Shown here: positions 14,434 through 22,878 of the stretch, piece by piece
How positions within the stretch are numbered: position 1 is the stretch's first letter
Layout of the letters: each line of letters begins with the position of its first letter
From: Verrucomicrobiaceae bacterium
GTDB taxonomy: Bacteria > Verrucomicrobiota > Verrucomicrobiia > Verrucomicrobiales > Verrucomicrobiaceae
Direction of reading: 5' to 3'
NCBI GenBank assembly: GCA_027490195.1
Contig: JAIXYN010000095.1
Span: 1-55,090, forward strand
Length of the DNA stretch: 55,090 nt
Program-made: the position numbers and the translations under genes
The notes under the pieces: model-generated
What the model saw: only the letters and a program-made list of their open reading frames with translations
Databases searched by the model: none
Told to the model about the DNA's origin: nothing

Positions 14434-16834
14434 GGAGACGTGAGCGTTGGCTGTAGCGGGTGGAAAAGAAGAGCTTCAGACTGAGAAGGGGAAAGCGCAG
14501 GCAGGCGAGGGTGAGGAAGCCAAGATAGGTGCGCCGCACAGCGGGGGGCTGGACAAGCTGGCGGCCCACTCCTCCCGAAGAAGTAGAGGTCTCCGCCGAG
14601 CTGCGGTGGGTGAAGGCGTACTCCGTGGCTGCCACGAGGGCGGCCAAGCGGGTTCCCAGGGCCGGAGTTTCGGCGGCGAGCTGCCTGGAGAAGTCGCTCA
14701 GTGGCTGCCCGTATATGCGCTGCCGGGGCGCGAGCTGCAGCAGACGCAGAGCCTCCCTGAGCGCAGCGGGCGGGGCGGCCGTCCCAGGGGTGAAAAGCGG
14801 GTGCAGGAGCTGCCGAGCTAGGAAAGCGAGACGAAGCAGCAACCCAGCGGCGAGAAGAGCGGCAAGAATTCGCGGCGTGGTGAGGTAGGTGGCCGAGGCG
14901 AGTTCAGGCGGCGGCTCGGGAGCCGTGGCACGGGTCTCCTCCACGAGGGCCTGGATCAGCTCGGGGTCGGGCGGCGGCGACTCATCGGCACTTTTCTCGA
15001 CATTGGCGGGGGTGAAGACCAGGGGCGTCCAGCCGCCCTGCCGCAGCTGGATTTCCACCCAAGAAAACTTCATGGCCGGGGTGAGCAGTAGATCGCTGCG
15101 GCCCCGGCCCGCACCGGGCTGCGACACCACCCGGTAACCTTGGGCAATCCGGGCGCGGATGCCGGCGCTTTGCAGCAGCGCCTGGGTGGCTGCGGCGATG
15201 TGCCCGGCACTGCCACGACGGGAGCCTTCCTTCTGCTGCAAAAAGGCCTCCACGGACAGATCCTGCGAAGCCTGCGCAGAGAGAATGCAGTGAGCGGAGA
15301 GCCATTTAACGATGGCATCCACCTTTTGCGCCGGACGCGGCGGAGCGGTGCCCGGGACTGCGGGCGGCAGGATGGCTGCCGTGAGCTGTGCCACGAAGGA
15401 AGGCGGGCGCGGTGGTCTTGCCGGGCTTGCTGGAGGCTCGGTAGCCTGCGGCGGCGTGGCAGCAGGCGTCATCGCATCGGAAGATGCTGCGGCGTCGGGA
15501 GTAGGTGTCAAAGGGGCCGCAGGCGTGGCTGGCGTGGGAGCTTCGGCGATGTCATCGCCGCTGCCGCGGAGTTCCAGGTCCCAGAGCTCGGGCTCGATGA
15601 CTGCGGGCGGCGACCCGGAGAGCGTGCGCCAGACGGCGGAGACACGGCCGGCAGGTGGCAACCTTGTGGCGAAGGCTGCCGGGCTGGGCGTGGAGGGAGC
15701 TGCTGTGGGGCAGATGGGGAGGCCTTCGAGTTCTTTGTAGAGATAGAGGTCCGCCTCCCATGCGGGATTCGGGCGGAGATCCTGGGGCGAGAGCTGGGGG
15801 AGTTGGGTCTCAAGGCGGAAGAGCAGGCCACCCCAGGCTCGGGGCTCGGCTGGGGGCAGGCCGCGGAAGCGTACCAGGACGTCGTAGCCCTGGTCGGAGT
15901 CTGACTGCGGCGGCGGGGGCTGCTCCTGCTGGTCTTTTTCCTCCTCCTTTTCCTCTTTGTTTTGGCGTGGGGGATTGGCGGCCAGGGGGGCGGGCGGCAC
16001 GCGGTGACTCCAGTAAACAGGGGCGGCGGCCGCCAGGACCGCGGCTACCAAGGCCCACTTTGGCCAGCGCCAGGAGGGAGCGGCGGCATCCCTAGCACGC
16101 CCCCCTTTCCTTGGCCGAGTGCGTACCGGAGAAAGAGCAGAAGCCAGGGTCGCCTCCGGGGCGGAGGCGGGTGAGCGCAGGCGCCAGAGGCAGCAGGCCA
16201 CAAAGACGGCCGCCCACCCAAAGTAAGCCCAGTAGATGCTCCAGCCGAGGAAGGTCATGGAATCTGCCAGCCAGTAGGGGTAGAGCACCTGCCCTGCGCG
16301 ATGCGTGCTTGCCGTAGCGAGCGCAAACCACGCCATGAGGCCCAGTTCCACCGGCAGGCCCAGCCCGGGCAGTCGCCGCTGCAGCAGGGCGAGGAAGGCG
16401 GACAAAGCGACGGCGTGAAGCCCAGCTTCCACCAGCAGGTAAGCGGCGGCAGAGGCCTGCGGCCAGCCTTGGCCCACGGCCCAGGCACCCTGCTCGGCGA
16501 GCCAAGGTGCGAACACACCGCAAGCGAGCAGGACCAGGCCTGCTCCCAGCAGCACGCCGGAGGCAGCCAGCAGCGGATGCCTCACCCGCCATGACCGTGG
16601 CTTTGACTGTGCGGCCTCTGAACCGGTGCCGGAGCCGGCATGGCGGCAGTGCTGGCTGGCCTGCTGCAGGGCTTTTTCCAGCCAGATGCCGACCACCCAG
16701 CCGAGGAGGGCACCACCCCAGCCGGACAACCCGGAGCGCAGGCAGACATAGGGGGTAAGCACGGGCAACCAGGCGAGCAGCCTCCAAAAGGGGACTGTAG
16801 CTCTCTGCATGTGGGCCTGGGCAAGGAGGGTCAT
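14375..16834 (-). CDS. Transglutaminase-like membrane protein with inactive catalytic triad (819 aa)
   Basis: N-terminal hydrophobic helices (about residues 15-55, 85-110, 128-220 and 260-275) are followed by an acidic/Gln and Pro-rich linker, a large domain, a Pro/Ala/Thr-rich stretch (about 430-500), the transglutaminase-like fold (about 505-612), another helix (652-675) and a C-terminal DUF4129-like segment. This is the architecture of the membrane transglutaminases next to MoxR and DUF58. The triad positions are not Cys-His-Asp: RGHC is RGSA (Ala 543), HAWVE is FSWVE (Phe 590) and GWxPxDPTP is GWTPLVFTP (Val 606). The protein therefore cannot work as a thiol transglutaminase or protease and may be a structural or binding subunit. 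It overlaps the DUF58 gene by 4 bp. Confidence 0.82.
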   Translation of the reverse strand: MTLLAQAHMQRATVPFWRLLAWLPVLTPYVCLRSGLSGWGGALLGWVVGIWLEKALQQASQHCRHAGSGTGSEAAQSKPRSWRVRHPLLAASGVLLGAGLVLLACGVFAPWLAEQGAWAVGQGWPQASAAAYLLVEAGLHAVALSAFLALLQRRLPGLGLPVELGLMAWFALATASTHRAGQVLYPYWLADSMTFLGWSIYWAYFGWAAVFVACCLWRLRSPASAPEATLASALSPVRTRPRKGGRARDAAAPSWRWPKWALVAAVLAAAAPVYWSHRVPPAPLAANPPRQNKEEKEEEKDQQEQPPPPQSDSDQGYDVLVRFRGLPPAEPRAWGGLLFRLETQLPQLSPQDLRPNPAWEADLYLYKELEGLPICPTAAPSTPSPAAFATRLPPAGRVSAVWRTLSGSPPAVIEPELWDLELRGSGDDIAEAPTPATPAAPLTPTPDAAASSDAMTPAATPPQATEPPASPARPPRPPSFVAQLTAAILPPAVPGTAPPRPAQKVDAIVKWLSAHCILSAQASQDLSVEAFLQQKEGSRRGSAGHIAAATQALLQSAGIRARIAQGYRVVSQPGAGRGRSDLLLTPAMKFSWVEIQLRQGGWTPLVFTPANVEKSADESPPPDPELIQALVEETRATAPEPPPELASATYLTTPRILAALLAAGLLLRLAFLARQLLHPLFTPGTAAPPAALREALRLLQLAPRQRIYGQPLSDFSRQLAAETPALGTRLAALVAATEYAFTHRSSAETSTSSGGVGRQLVQPPAVRRTYLGFLTLACLRFPLLSLKLFFSTRYSQRSRLHAPALHASRPLAPRQPRLS

Positions 16835-18111
16835 GAGACGGTGATCTCGAATTGGGTGGGCTGACTAGGCAGGGCTCGCAGGCTCACGCCTTTGGCGGTA
16901 CAGGGGATGACACGGAAAAAGGTTGCCGCCACTCCCGCCACTGCGGATTCCGCCCGCAGGCTGCCGGGCTGCCAGTCGTGCCCGTGAAAGACCCAGACTT
17001 CGGCGATACCCTGCTGGCGGCACTTGAGCACGAAGGCAGAAAGAGGCTCCACACTGAGGTTGGCGGGGGGGATATCCCGGCTGCCACTCTTCACTAGCCG
17101 CCGGGCGACAGCGCGGGCGCCTGCGGCTTGGCCGGGCAGGAGCTTACCGGGGTCGAGGGAGTCGGCGAAGTACCAGTCGTTGCCGAACATGTCCGCAGTG
17201 CCGTGGGGGGCTGCCAAGCAGCTGCAGAGGAAGGCAGCGGCGGGTTCATCCATGGGGGTAACCTGGAAAAAGACGCCCAGTCTGCGGCGGTGCTGAGCCA
17301 CTGGCTCGGGGGCGCGGCGGTACTTCACGGTGGTGGAGCCGGACTTGAGGCTGAGCTTCCAGAGGAGGAGGCGCCGGGGGGTCTGGGGATCGGCGGTGAG
17401 AATGTCAAAGTAGTCGCCCTGGTGCTTGCCATACTGCGACCAGCCTTCGTCGCTGTCGGGGAAAGTGGACTGCAGGCGAGTTAGACGGCCGGTCTCCGGC
17501 GGGGAGATGGAGACGCGGGCCAGGTCGCTCTTTTCCAAACGGGCGCAGGTGAGATTGAACACGTCCCTGAGAACAAGCTGGCGGCGAAACTCAAAGGAAC
17601 CGCGCCGCCCTACGGCGATGTGTTCCCGGCCGTCTGCTCCGAGGCGGCCTTGCACGACTACTTGCCCGTGGCCGTCTGCTTTTTTCCAAAGGGTGGAAAT
17701 GGTGACAAGTCCCAGCCGCAGGAGGAGGGGCGAGCCGCCACTCCAGCCGGAGAGGAACTCCGCAGGCGCTGGAGGCTGAATGCTCGTGGCTGGATCCTGA
17801 GCCGGGCCAGAGCTGGAGGCAGATCCATCATTAGAACCCAGGACCAGCCAGAGTGAGGGCGGCAGTTGAATCTGCAAGATCGGGGCGGCTGACCCAGCGC
17901 GGGAGGCAAGGAACTGGGCGAGGTAATTGCAGAGGATGAGCAGGAGCAGGAGAGCGGTAAGGCAGAAACTAAGGGCGTTTCCCACCTCGTCCCGGCCTTG
18001 GGTGCGCGACCACAGGCCCACTACGGCGGCAGTGAGTGCGAGGCACCAGCCCGTCCAGCTAAGGGGCAGCAATCTCTGGCAGACACGCGCCAACATCTGT
18101 ATCCTGCGCAT
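16831..18111 (-). CDS. DUF58 family protein (426 aa)
   Basis: Two hydrophobic helices near residues 15-35 and 47-70 anchor the N-terminus. The family signature follows in the middle: GDYFDI (232-237) corresponding to the usual G.(D/E)F..LR.Y..GD, then PRRLLLWKLS (245-254) for the usual PR.I.WK.SA. The signature is recognisable but divergent: the D.R.IDW part is eroded and no vWA-like MIDAS is obvious. DUF58 proteins occur with MoxR and membrane transglutaminases and are thought to be clients or partners of the ATPase in envelope processes. The 4-bp overlap with the transglutaminase-like gene shows co-translation. Confidence 0.82.
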   Translation of the reverse strand: MRRIQMLARVCQRLLPLSWTGWCLALTAAVVGLWSRTQGRDEVGNALSFCLTALLLLLILCNYLAQFLASRAGSAAPILQIQLPPSLWLVLGSNDGSASSSGPAQDPATSIQPPAPAEFLSGWSGGSPLLLRLGLVTISTLWKKADGHGQVVVQGRLGADGREHIAVGRRGSFEFRRQLVLRDVFNLTCARLEKSDLARVSISPPETGRLTRLQSTFPDSDEGWSQYGKHQGDYFDILTADPQTPRRLLLWKLSLKSGSTTVKYRRAPEPVAQHRRRLGVFFQVTPMDEPAAAFLCSCLAAPHGTADMFGNDWYFADSLDPGKLLPGQAAGARAVARRLVKSGSRDIPPANLSVEPLSAFVLKCRQQGIAEVWVFHGHDWQPGSLRAESAVAGVAATFFRVIPCTAKGVSLRALPSQPTQFEITVS

Positions 18112-18175
18112 GCCTTAGGGCCGGTGTGTGAGAGGTGGGATGAGCGAGCGGGGCCGAGAAGTCTGCCGCAGCAGC

Positions 18176-18691
18176 TTATTTACCGCTGCCTGTAGACGGG
18201 GTTGCGCCGGGCGTGCCTTCCGGGCTCGTAGCGGCAGCGGAGGGCAGGCCGAGGAGACTGCGCAAGGATGCGATCTGGACCGCCAGGGCGTCCCGCTCCT
18301 TGGTGGTGGCTTTGAGCAGATCCGCGAGCTTTGCCGCGGAGGTTGCCGCAGCTTCTTTCTCGGCACTGCTCACCGCAGCGTCCGCAGCCTGCTTACGTTG
18401 CAGAAGGTATTTGGCTTCAAGGTTTTTGATCTGGGCGTCCAACGCCGCGACAAGCTCCTCGACGGACTTCAGCGTCTTCTCCATTTCCGGTGATCGCACG
18501 GGGGCCGCCGCGACAGTCTGCGGCGGAGTGGCGGAAGCCGCTCCGGTGCCGCCGGGGGCCTGCCCCTGCGCGGAGCAGACCGCGGCTGGCACTAGCAGAA
18601 CCAGGAACAAGCGCAGGCGTTGCTGCAGGCTCAGGGGGCTGTGCATGCCGCTACCCTGCCGCGTGGGCCTTCGAGTGAATGTGAGAGCCAT
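18176..18691 (-). CDS. Exported coiled-coil protein (171 aa)
   Basis: A hydrophobic segment ending VLLVPAAVCSAQ (about residues 29-42) is a signal peptide. A Pro/Ala/Thr linker follows, then a coiled coil from about residue 68 to 145 (MEKTLKSVEELVAALDAQIKNL onward), and a low-complexity Ser/Thr/Gly tail. The start at 18691 is supported by a GAGGA ribosome binding site 8 bases upstream, between the stop of the preceding gene (11 bp away) and this ATG. A second ATG at 18646 would give a shorter signal peptide. It is part of the minus-strand cluster. Function unknown; probably a periplasmic structural protein. Confidence 0.75.
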   Translation of the reverse strand: MALTFTRRPTRQGSGMHSPLSLQQRLRLFLVLLVPAAVCSAQGQAPGGTGAASATPPQTVAAAPVRSPEMEKTLKSVEELVAALDAQIKNLEAKYLLQRKQAADAAVSSAEKEAAATSAAKLADLLKATTKERDALAVQIASLRSLLGLPSAAATSPEGTPGATPSTGSGK

Positions 18692-18702
18692 GGGGGATGT
18701 CC

Positions 18703-19395
18703 TCAGTTAGGTCTGATACCATCGGTCATGCCCATGGTGCCCACCATGCCGCGGATGCGGAGGCTGACGGTTCGCATGTTGTCCACAACGGCTTGGAGCT
18801 GGGTTATGGTGGAGGTGAATCCTTTGAGCTCGATCTCGGCAATGATGAGCTCCTTTTCCTCTTCGGCAGACTTCAAATTGGTCATGAGCTCGACGCGGGT
18901 GTCCTGCATTTTTTTAATGACGCCGATGCCTGCTTCCGCATTGGTGTTGTAGGACTGAGCCATGTCCGTCCAGCGTTTTTGCTGGGCGGGGGAGAGTCCC
19001 GGGGTGCCTGCCTTGGCGGTATATTCGCGGGCACGGGTCTGGGCGCGCTCCATGACCTTGCGACTTTCGGGCTCGAGGTTTTTTTCAATGGTCGAGATGG
19101 AGTTTCCGATCCGCGCGATGAGCTCATCGAGGCCTTTTTGCAGCTCAGCTCTGTTCTTGTCAGTTACGGCTTTTTTGACCATTTCCAAGGCTTGGTCCAC
19201 GGAGTCTGCCAGCTTTTTAGAGTCGGTATCCAGAGGCTTGTACTCCTCGGGGATTTTGGACTCCGCAGTGCCTTCTGCACCGCCAGCGGAGGGCAGTGCT
19301 GGTACTGGCTCCGGGGCGGCTGCCTGCCCCAGAAGAGTGCTGGTGAATGTGAGCGCCGCAGTGGCGAGGATGAGAGGATGCAGTTTGCAGTTCAT
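18703..19395 (-). CDS. Exported helical protein, tandem paralogue A (230 aa)
   Basis: MNCKLHPLILATAALTFTSTLLGQ is a signal peptide. The start at 19395 is chosen because it aligns exactly with the neighbouring paralogue. The mature protein is almost entirely helical. It shares long stretches with the gene at 19523-20233, including DQALEMVKKAVTDKN, RKVMERAQ..AREYTAKAGT, and QKRWTDMAQSYNTNAE. The similarity points to tandem duplication followed by divergence. Both copies have the unusual sequence ATCCTC directly before the ATG rather than a Shine-Dalgarno. No enzymatic residue pattern is seen. A periplasmic or outer-membrane associated scaffold is the simplest guess. Confidence 0.75.
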   Translation of the reverse strand: MNCKLHPLILATAALTFTSTLLGQAAAPEPVPALPSAGGAEGTAESKIPEEYKPLDTDSKKLADSVDQALEMVKKAVTDKNRAELQKGLDELIARIGNSISTIEKNLEPESRKVMERAQTRAREYTAKAGTPGLSPAQQKRWTDMAQSYNTNAEAGIGVIKKMQDTRVELMTNLKSAEEEKELIIAEIELKGFTSTITQLQAVVDNMRTVSLRIRGMVGTMGMTDGIRPN

Positions 19396-19522
19396 GAGGA
19401 TGGAGGGTGGAGTAGAGAGAGGGATGGAGTTTGAAAGTGCGGGGAGTTGGGGACGAAGTTGGTGTGGCGGATGTGGAAATGAAAGAAGGTTGAAGAAAAA
19501 TCGGAGGCTGTGGGAGGACTGG

Positions 19523-20233
19523 TCAGTTCCGTGCAGAGGTTGCAGGCATGTCATTCGGTGGTGTGTTCTCAACGCGCTGAATGAGCAACTTCAGGCTCTC
19601 CGCCGCCTCTCGCACATGCTGGGCGGACTCTGTGATGGTGGATTCAAAGGCCTTGAACTCCATCTTCGCAATGAGCAGCTCTTTCTCGGCCTCCGCATTC
19701 TTCAAATTGGCCGCCAACTCCTCCCGCGTGGCTCGTATTTTTTTGAGCATGTTCTGGCCCGTTTCCGCATTGGTGTTGTAGGACTGGGCCATGTCCGTCC
19801 AGCGTTTTTGCTGGGCGGAGGAGAGTCCGGGGGTGCCTGCCTTGGCGGTATATTCGCGGGCATGGACCTGTGCACGTTCCATGACCTTGCGAGTCCCCGG
19901 CTCCAGTGTACCGTCGATGAAGGTGATCGAGTTTTTGAGCCCATCGATCAGCGTGTCCAGCGCCTGCTTGAAATCATTTTCGTTCTTATCTGTAACTGCT
20001 TTTTTGACCATTTCCAACGCCTTGTCCACAGTGTTCGCCGGCGGCTTGGTGCAATCATCCAACGGTTTGAACTCCTCTGGGATAGAGCCTATGCGCGTGG
20101 GCGCCAGCCCATTGGCGGGAGCCCCGCCTGCAGGGGGAAGTGCTGGCCCAGGTGCCGTGGACTGTCCCGCAAGGCTGCTGGCGATGGAAAGCACCGCCAC
20201 AGCGAAGATCAAGGGATGCAGTTTGCAGTTCAT
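19523..20233 (-). CDS. Exported helical protein, tandem paralogue B (236 aa)
   Basis: It has the same design as the gene at 18703-19395: signal peptide MNCKLHPLIFAVAVLSIASSLAGQ, a short Pro/Gly-rich linker, then a long helical domain with conserved KALEMVKKAVTDKN, RKVMERAQVHAREYTAKAGT and QQKRWTDMAQSYNTNAE. The linker and C-terminus diverge; this copy ends in QRVENTPPNDMPATSARN. The two genes are 127 bp apart, in the same direction, within the MoxR cluster. Near-identical stretches at the DNA level suggest fairly recent duplication or gene conversion. Function unknown. Confidence 0.75.
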   Translation of the reverse strand: MNCKLHPLIFAVAVLSIASSLAGQSTAPGPALPPAGGAPANGLAPTRIGSIPEEFKPLDDCTKPPANTVDKALEMVKKAVTDKNENDFKQALDTLIDGLKNSITFIDGTLEPGTRKVMERAQVHAREYTAKAGTPGLSSAQQKRWTDMAQSYNTNAETGQNMLKKIRATREELAANLKNAEAEKELLIAKMEFKAFESTITESAQHVREAAESLKLLIQRVENTPPNDMPATSARN

Positions 20234-20287
20234 GAGGATTGAGTGTTGATGGAACGTGGTGCAGCGAGATTCCTTATATGGGTAGGC

Positions 20288-20893
20288 TTATTGCCCAAGG
20301 CGTTCTTCAGCGCGGCGGAGGCTTTCCTGGAGGCTCTTTTCCACGTCGTCGAGACGGCGGATGGCGGCTTTGATTTCCTGGGATTTCTCGCTGCCGGCAG
20401 AGGTCTTGACAGGGACGAAGCCGAGGGCCTCGGAGAGGCTCTTGCGGTCGTTGCGGACTTGCTGGAGGGACTGCTGGCTGGCGCTCAGCGTGGCCTGGCT
20501 GACACGGGCGTTTTCAAGCTGGCTCTCCAGCGCGGACTTGTTTTTCCGCGCGGTACTGAGGCTGCTGCGGGCTCTGGTGAGGTCTTGGTTCACAGTGTCG
20601 AAACGGGAGGCGTAGTAGTCCCGCTTCAGAGCCTGCCGGTGCGCGAAGCCAAAGCCGACAGCACCTCCCAAGATGCTGCCGATGATCATTCCCTTCACCG
20701 CGCCGTCCTTCTCTCCGCTGAGCGCACCAATGCCCGCGCCTAATGCGCCGCCGACCAAGGCCCCCAGGCCAGTGCCAACGAATTTCGACTTGGTGTCCGG
20801 GAGTCCGCCTGGGGTGGTGCAGGAGGCCATGAACAGACTGAAGACAAGCCCAAAAGCAGTTAGGCGAATGAAGGTTGTTGGATGGGAAGTCAT
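20288..20893 (-). CDS. Glycine-zipper lipoprotein with coiled coil (201 aa)
   Basis: A lipoprotein signal with MASC puts the acylated Cys at residue 25. A glycine-zipper segment follows (about 38-85: GTGLGALVGGALGAGIGAL... GMIIGSILGGAVGFGFA), able to form a membrane-associated helical hairpin of the type found in outer-membrane lipoproteins. The C-terminal half is a coiled coil (about 105-200). A structural role in the outer membrane is likely from the architecture. It sits 54 bp upstream of paralogue B in the same transcription direction. Confidence 0.8.
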   Translation of the reverse strand: MTSHPTTFIRLTAFGLVFSLFMASCTTPGGLPDTKSKFVGTGLGALVGGALGAGIGALSGEKDGAVKGMIIGSILGGAVGFGFAHRQALKRDYYASRFDTVNQDLTRARSSLSTARKNKSALESQLENARVSQATLSASQQSLQQVRNDRKSLSEALGFVPVKTSAGSEKSQEIKAAIRRLDDVEKSLQESLRRAEERLGQ

Positions 20894-21033
20894 GAAGAGT
20901 GAGTGGACAAGGGGGGGGCGGGGTGAGAGGAACGGGGCGACTCGGCGGCGTAGAAATTTAACAGCGGACCTAACGGAAGACTGAGTGGCTAACCTGTCGG
21001 ATAACTGGGTGGGTGTTGCCTAGGAAAACGGAT

Positions 21034-21531
21034 TTAGGGCTGCTGGAGCTTTCTCTCCATGAGCTGGAGCTGGCGGGAGAGTTCGTCGGACTTGCGCTGC
21101 AGCACCTCAACCGCAGGGGCGGAATCGCGGCTGGTGCGGCGGGCAGGGGCAGTCTGCTGCTGCAACGTGGTTGCCTGAGTGTCCAGGGTCTCAAGCTGGG
21201 CGATCTCTTGCTGCATTTCCACATTGGACTGTCGGGTGGCGGCGACGCGCTTTTTCAGCCGGGAAATGCGGGCGCGGTCATCGCCTAGTTGGTGGTGCAT
21301 CGCGGCAAGCTCGGTCTGCATCTCCATGAGGGTCTTCTCGGCCTTGCGGGAGCTGAAAAAGAAGTTGTCCTCATAGGGGTTTCCGGTGGTCTCGCAGGCA
21401 GGGATGAGCAGGCAGGCGGCCAGTCCCAGACTCAAGCTGAGGCGCAGCGGCAGGCTCTGGCCGGGGCCTTTAGAGTTCCGGTGGCATTCCAGCCATCTCT
21501 GGCTCTGAGAGGTGAAGTCGAAGTGCGTCAT
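21034..21531 (-). CDS. Coiled-coil lipoprotein (165 aa)
   Basis: A rather long n-region (about 28 residues) precedes a hydrophobic stretch ending LIPAC, a lipobox with Cys at about residue 47. The mature part is a coiled coil from about residue 62 to the C-terminus (KTLMEMQTELAAMHHQLGDD onward), broken by a polar linker near residue 128. There is no methionine between the first ATG and the lipobox, so the long n-region is retained unless a non-ATG start is used. It fits with its neighbours as one of several helical envelope proteins. Function unknown. Confidence 0.72.
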   Translation of the reverse strand: MTHFDFTSQSQRWLECHRNSKGPGQSLPLRLSLSLGLAACLLIPACETTGNPYEDNFFFSSRKAEKTLMEMQTELAAMHHQLGDDRARISRLKKRVAATRQSNVEMQQEIAQLETLDTQATTLQQQTAPARRTSRDSAPAVEVLQRKSDELSRQLQLMERKLQQP

Positions 21532-21592
21532 GGTTTGGGCGACTGAAGGGTGAAGGTCGAAGTGGTGCAGTGCGGCGTGGCGTGGCGTCAGT

Positions 21593-22432
21593 TCAGATGC
21601 ACACGGTGGGCCCGGTGGGGAGCAGTTCTGACTGCAGGGTTTTTTTGGAGTCTTCGGTGTGCATGATCCGCACTTTGACTTCCTCGATGAGCTCCTTGAG
21701 CCAGACTCTGTCCACCACGGTCTGGGCGTTCTCCTTGTCCATCAATGCCTGGAGCTCGGTCAGCGGGAGGGTGCGCAGATTCTTGGGCCGCTCCGCCTGA
21801 GAGCGCGAGGCGGGTGGCGGCGGAAGGCGCGTTTTCTTGTATTGTTCGCAGGATTTTCCGAGCTTCTCGGAAGCTTTGTCGCCGAGGTTTTTGAGCTCCT
21901 TGCGTGCGATGCTCTCGCCCTGCACCTGAATACTGAGGATATATTCTTTCTCCCAGGTGACGGACTCGGCGATGATGTGCTGACAGGCCTGACCGATGGC
22001 GTCGAGTTCGGCAACCAGGTTGCCCACATTGTTCTCGAGCTCTCCGGCTTTTTTGGCGAGGTCGGCACGGGTGAGCCCGGCGCGGAGGGTTGCGATCTCC
22101 AGCTTGAGCTGGTCCACGTCCTTGCGGATGAGGATGGGCGCTGTGGACTCGGTGACCTGAGATTGGAGGCCGTTGAGCTCGCTGCGCAGTGTGCGAAGCT
22201 GTAGCTCGGGATTGCTGGAAGCGTTGAACGTTTTCAGCGTCTTCTGAACATTGGCCCACACCGAATCCGTCCTCATAGCCAGTGACTGATAGCGTTGCTC
22301 ATGAGAGAGCGCACCAGCTCCCAGATTACGGGCTTTGTCATCGATTTCCTGTGCGTTGACCGGAATGATCAAACACAGGCCTAACAAGCCAAGTAGAAGA
22401 CGAGCTATGAAGAAGGGTTGGTAGGCCTTCAT
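21593..22432 (-). CDS. Exported helical protein, paralogue of the 9669-10622 gene (279 aa)
   Basis: First gene of the cluster. I choose the ATG at 22432: it gives a normal signal peptide (MKAYQPFFIARLLLGLLGLCLIIPVNAQ) and lies 34 nt after the transcription start predicted from a good promoter at 22473-22501. An in-frame ATG at 22507 would fall inside or upstream of that promoter. The mature protein is helical and shares the motifs GAGALSHEQRYQ, IR.DV.QLKLEI, WEKEY.LSIQVQGE..AR.ELKN, KKTRLP and ELQAL with the 317-aa protein at the other end of the cluster, about 11 kb away. No enzyme motif. Possibly the two paralogues are alternative or heteromeric components of one envelope structure. Confidence 0.75.
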   Translation of the reverse strand: MKAYQPFFIARLLLGLLGLCLIIPVNAQEIDDKARNLGAGALSHEQRYQSLAMRTDSVWANVQKTLKTFNASSNPELQLRTLRSELNGLQSQVTESTAPILIRKDVDQLKLEIATLRAGLTRADLAKKAGELENNVGNLVAELDAIGQACQHIIAESVTWEKEYILSIQVQGESIARKELKNLGDKASEKLGKSCEQYKKTRLPPPPASRSQAERPKNLRTLPLTELQALMDKENAQTVVDRVWLKELIEEVKVRIMHTEDSKKTLQSELLPTGPTVCI

Positions 22433-22472
22433 CGGCGCATTTCGCTTCGACGGTGGGTCTATATTCATAAGG

Positions 22473-22501
22473 TATGTACCTATGGGTCTTTGCGCTGTCA
22501 A
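22473..22501 (-). promoter_or_regulatory. Promoter of the MoxR/coiled-coil envelope cluster
   Basis: On the minus strand a perfect -35 box TTGACA (22501-22496) is followed after exactly 17 bp by TACATA (22478-22473) as a weak -10. The transcription start would be near 22466, giving a leader of about 34 nt before the ATG at 22432. Confidence 0.5.
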
Positions 22502-22878
22502 TTGCAACCTTCAAAACCCTCGATATTTATACATGTATTACTGATAATAAGTGAAAAAACTTTAGGCCAGTGAACTTGCGCAGGAGTGCCGACAAGCCAC
22601 AGATTAAAATGTGCCGCTGGCCTGGGGGGCAAGCTTGGAGACCGTTTAACTTTTGGGGAAGATAGAAGCAAGCATTAGGGTAGCAAAGGCCAGCCAGTAC
22701 ATGCAGGTCAGTCGGCAGGCCTCGGCATACGGTTGGGCAGAAACTGAACGCACTGTCTATCTTTGCGCCAACTGTCAATTACTGGTTTTGCAGTGGGATT
22801 ATTGATCAGGTGGGGGCGGGGGGGCTTTTGTCACATTGGTGAGCTGGGATGGGGGGCTCAATGACCTCGCCAGATATT
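22502..22878. other. Intergenic region between envelope cluster and defence operon
   Basis: This is an AT-rich spacer with no credible gene. It includes a run of seven G followed by CTTTTG near 22813-22826. No clear rho-independent terminator for the defence operon arriving from the right was found. Confidence 0.35.

Noticed and set aside
18962..20242. A 426-codon plus-strand open frame
   Set aside because: It runs exactly antisense to the two paralogous exported-protein genes, has Arg/Ser/Gly-rich composition, and mirrors their duplication. The minus-strand genes have signal peptides and consistent homology to each other.
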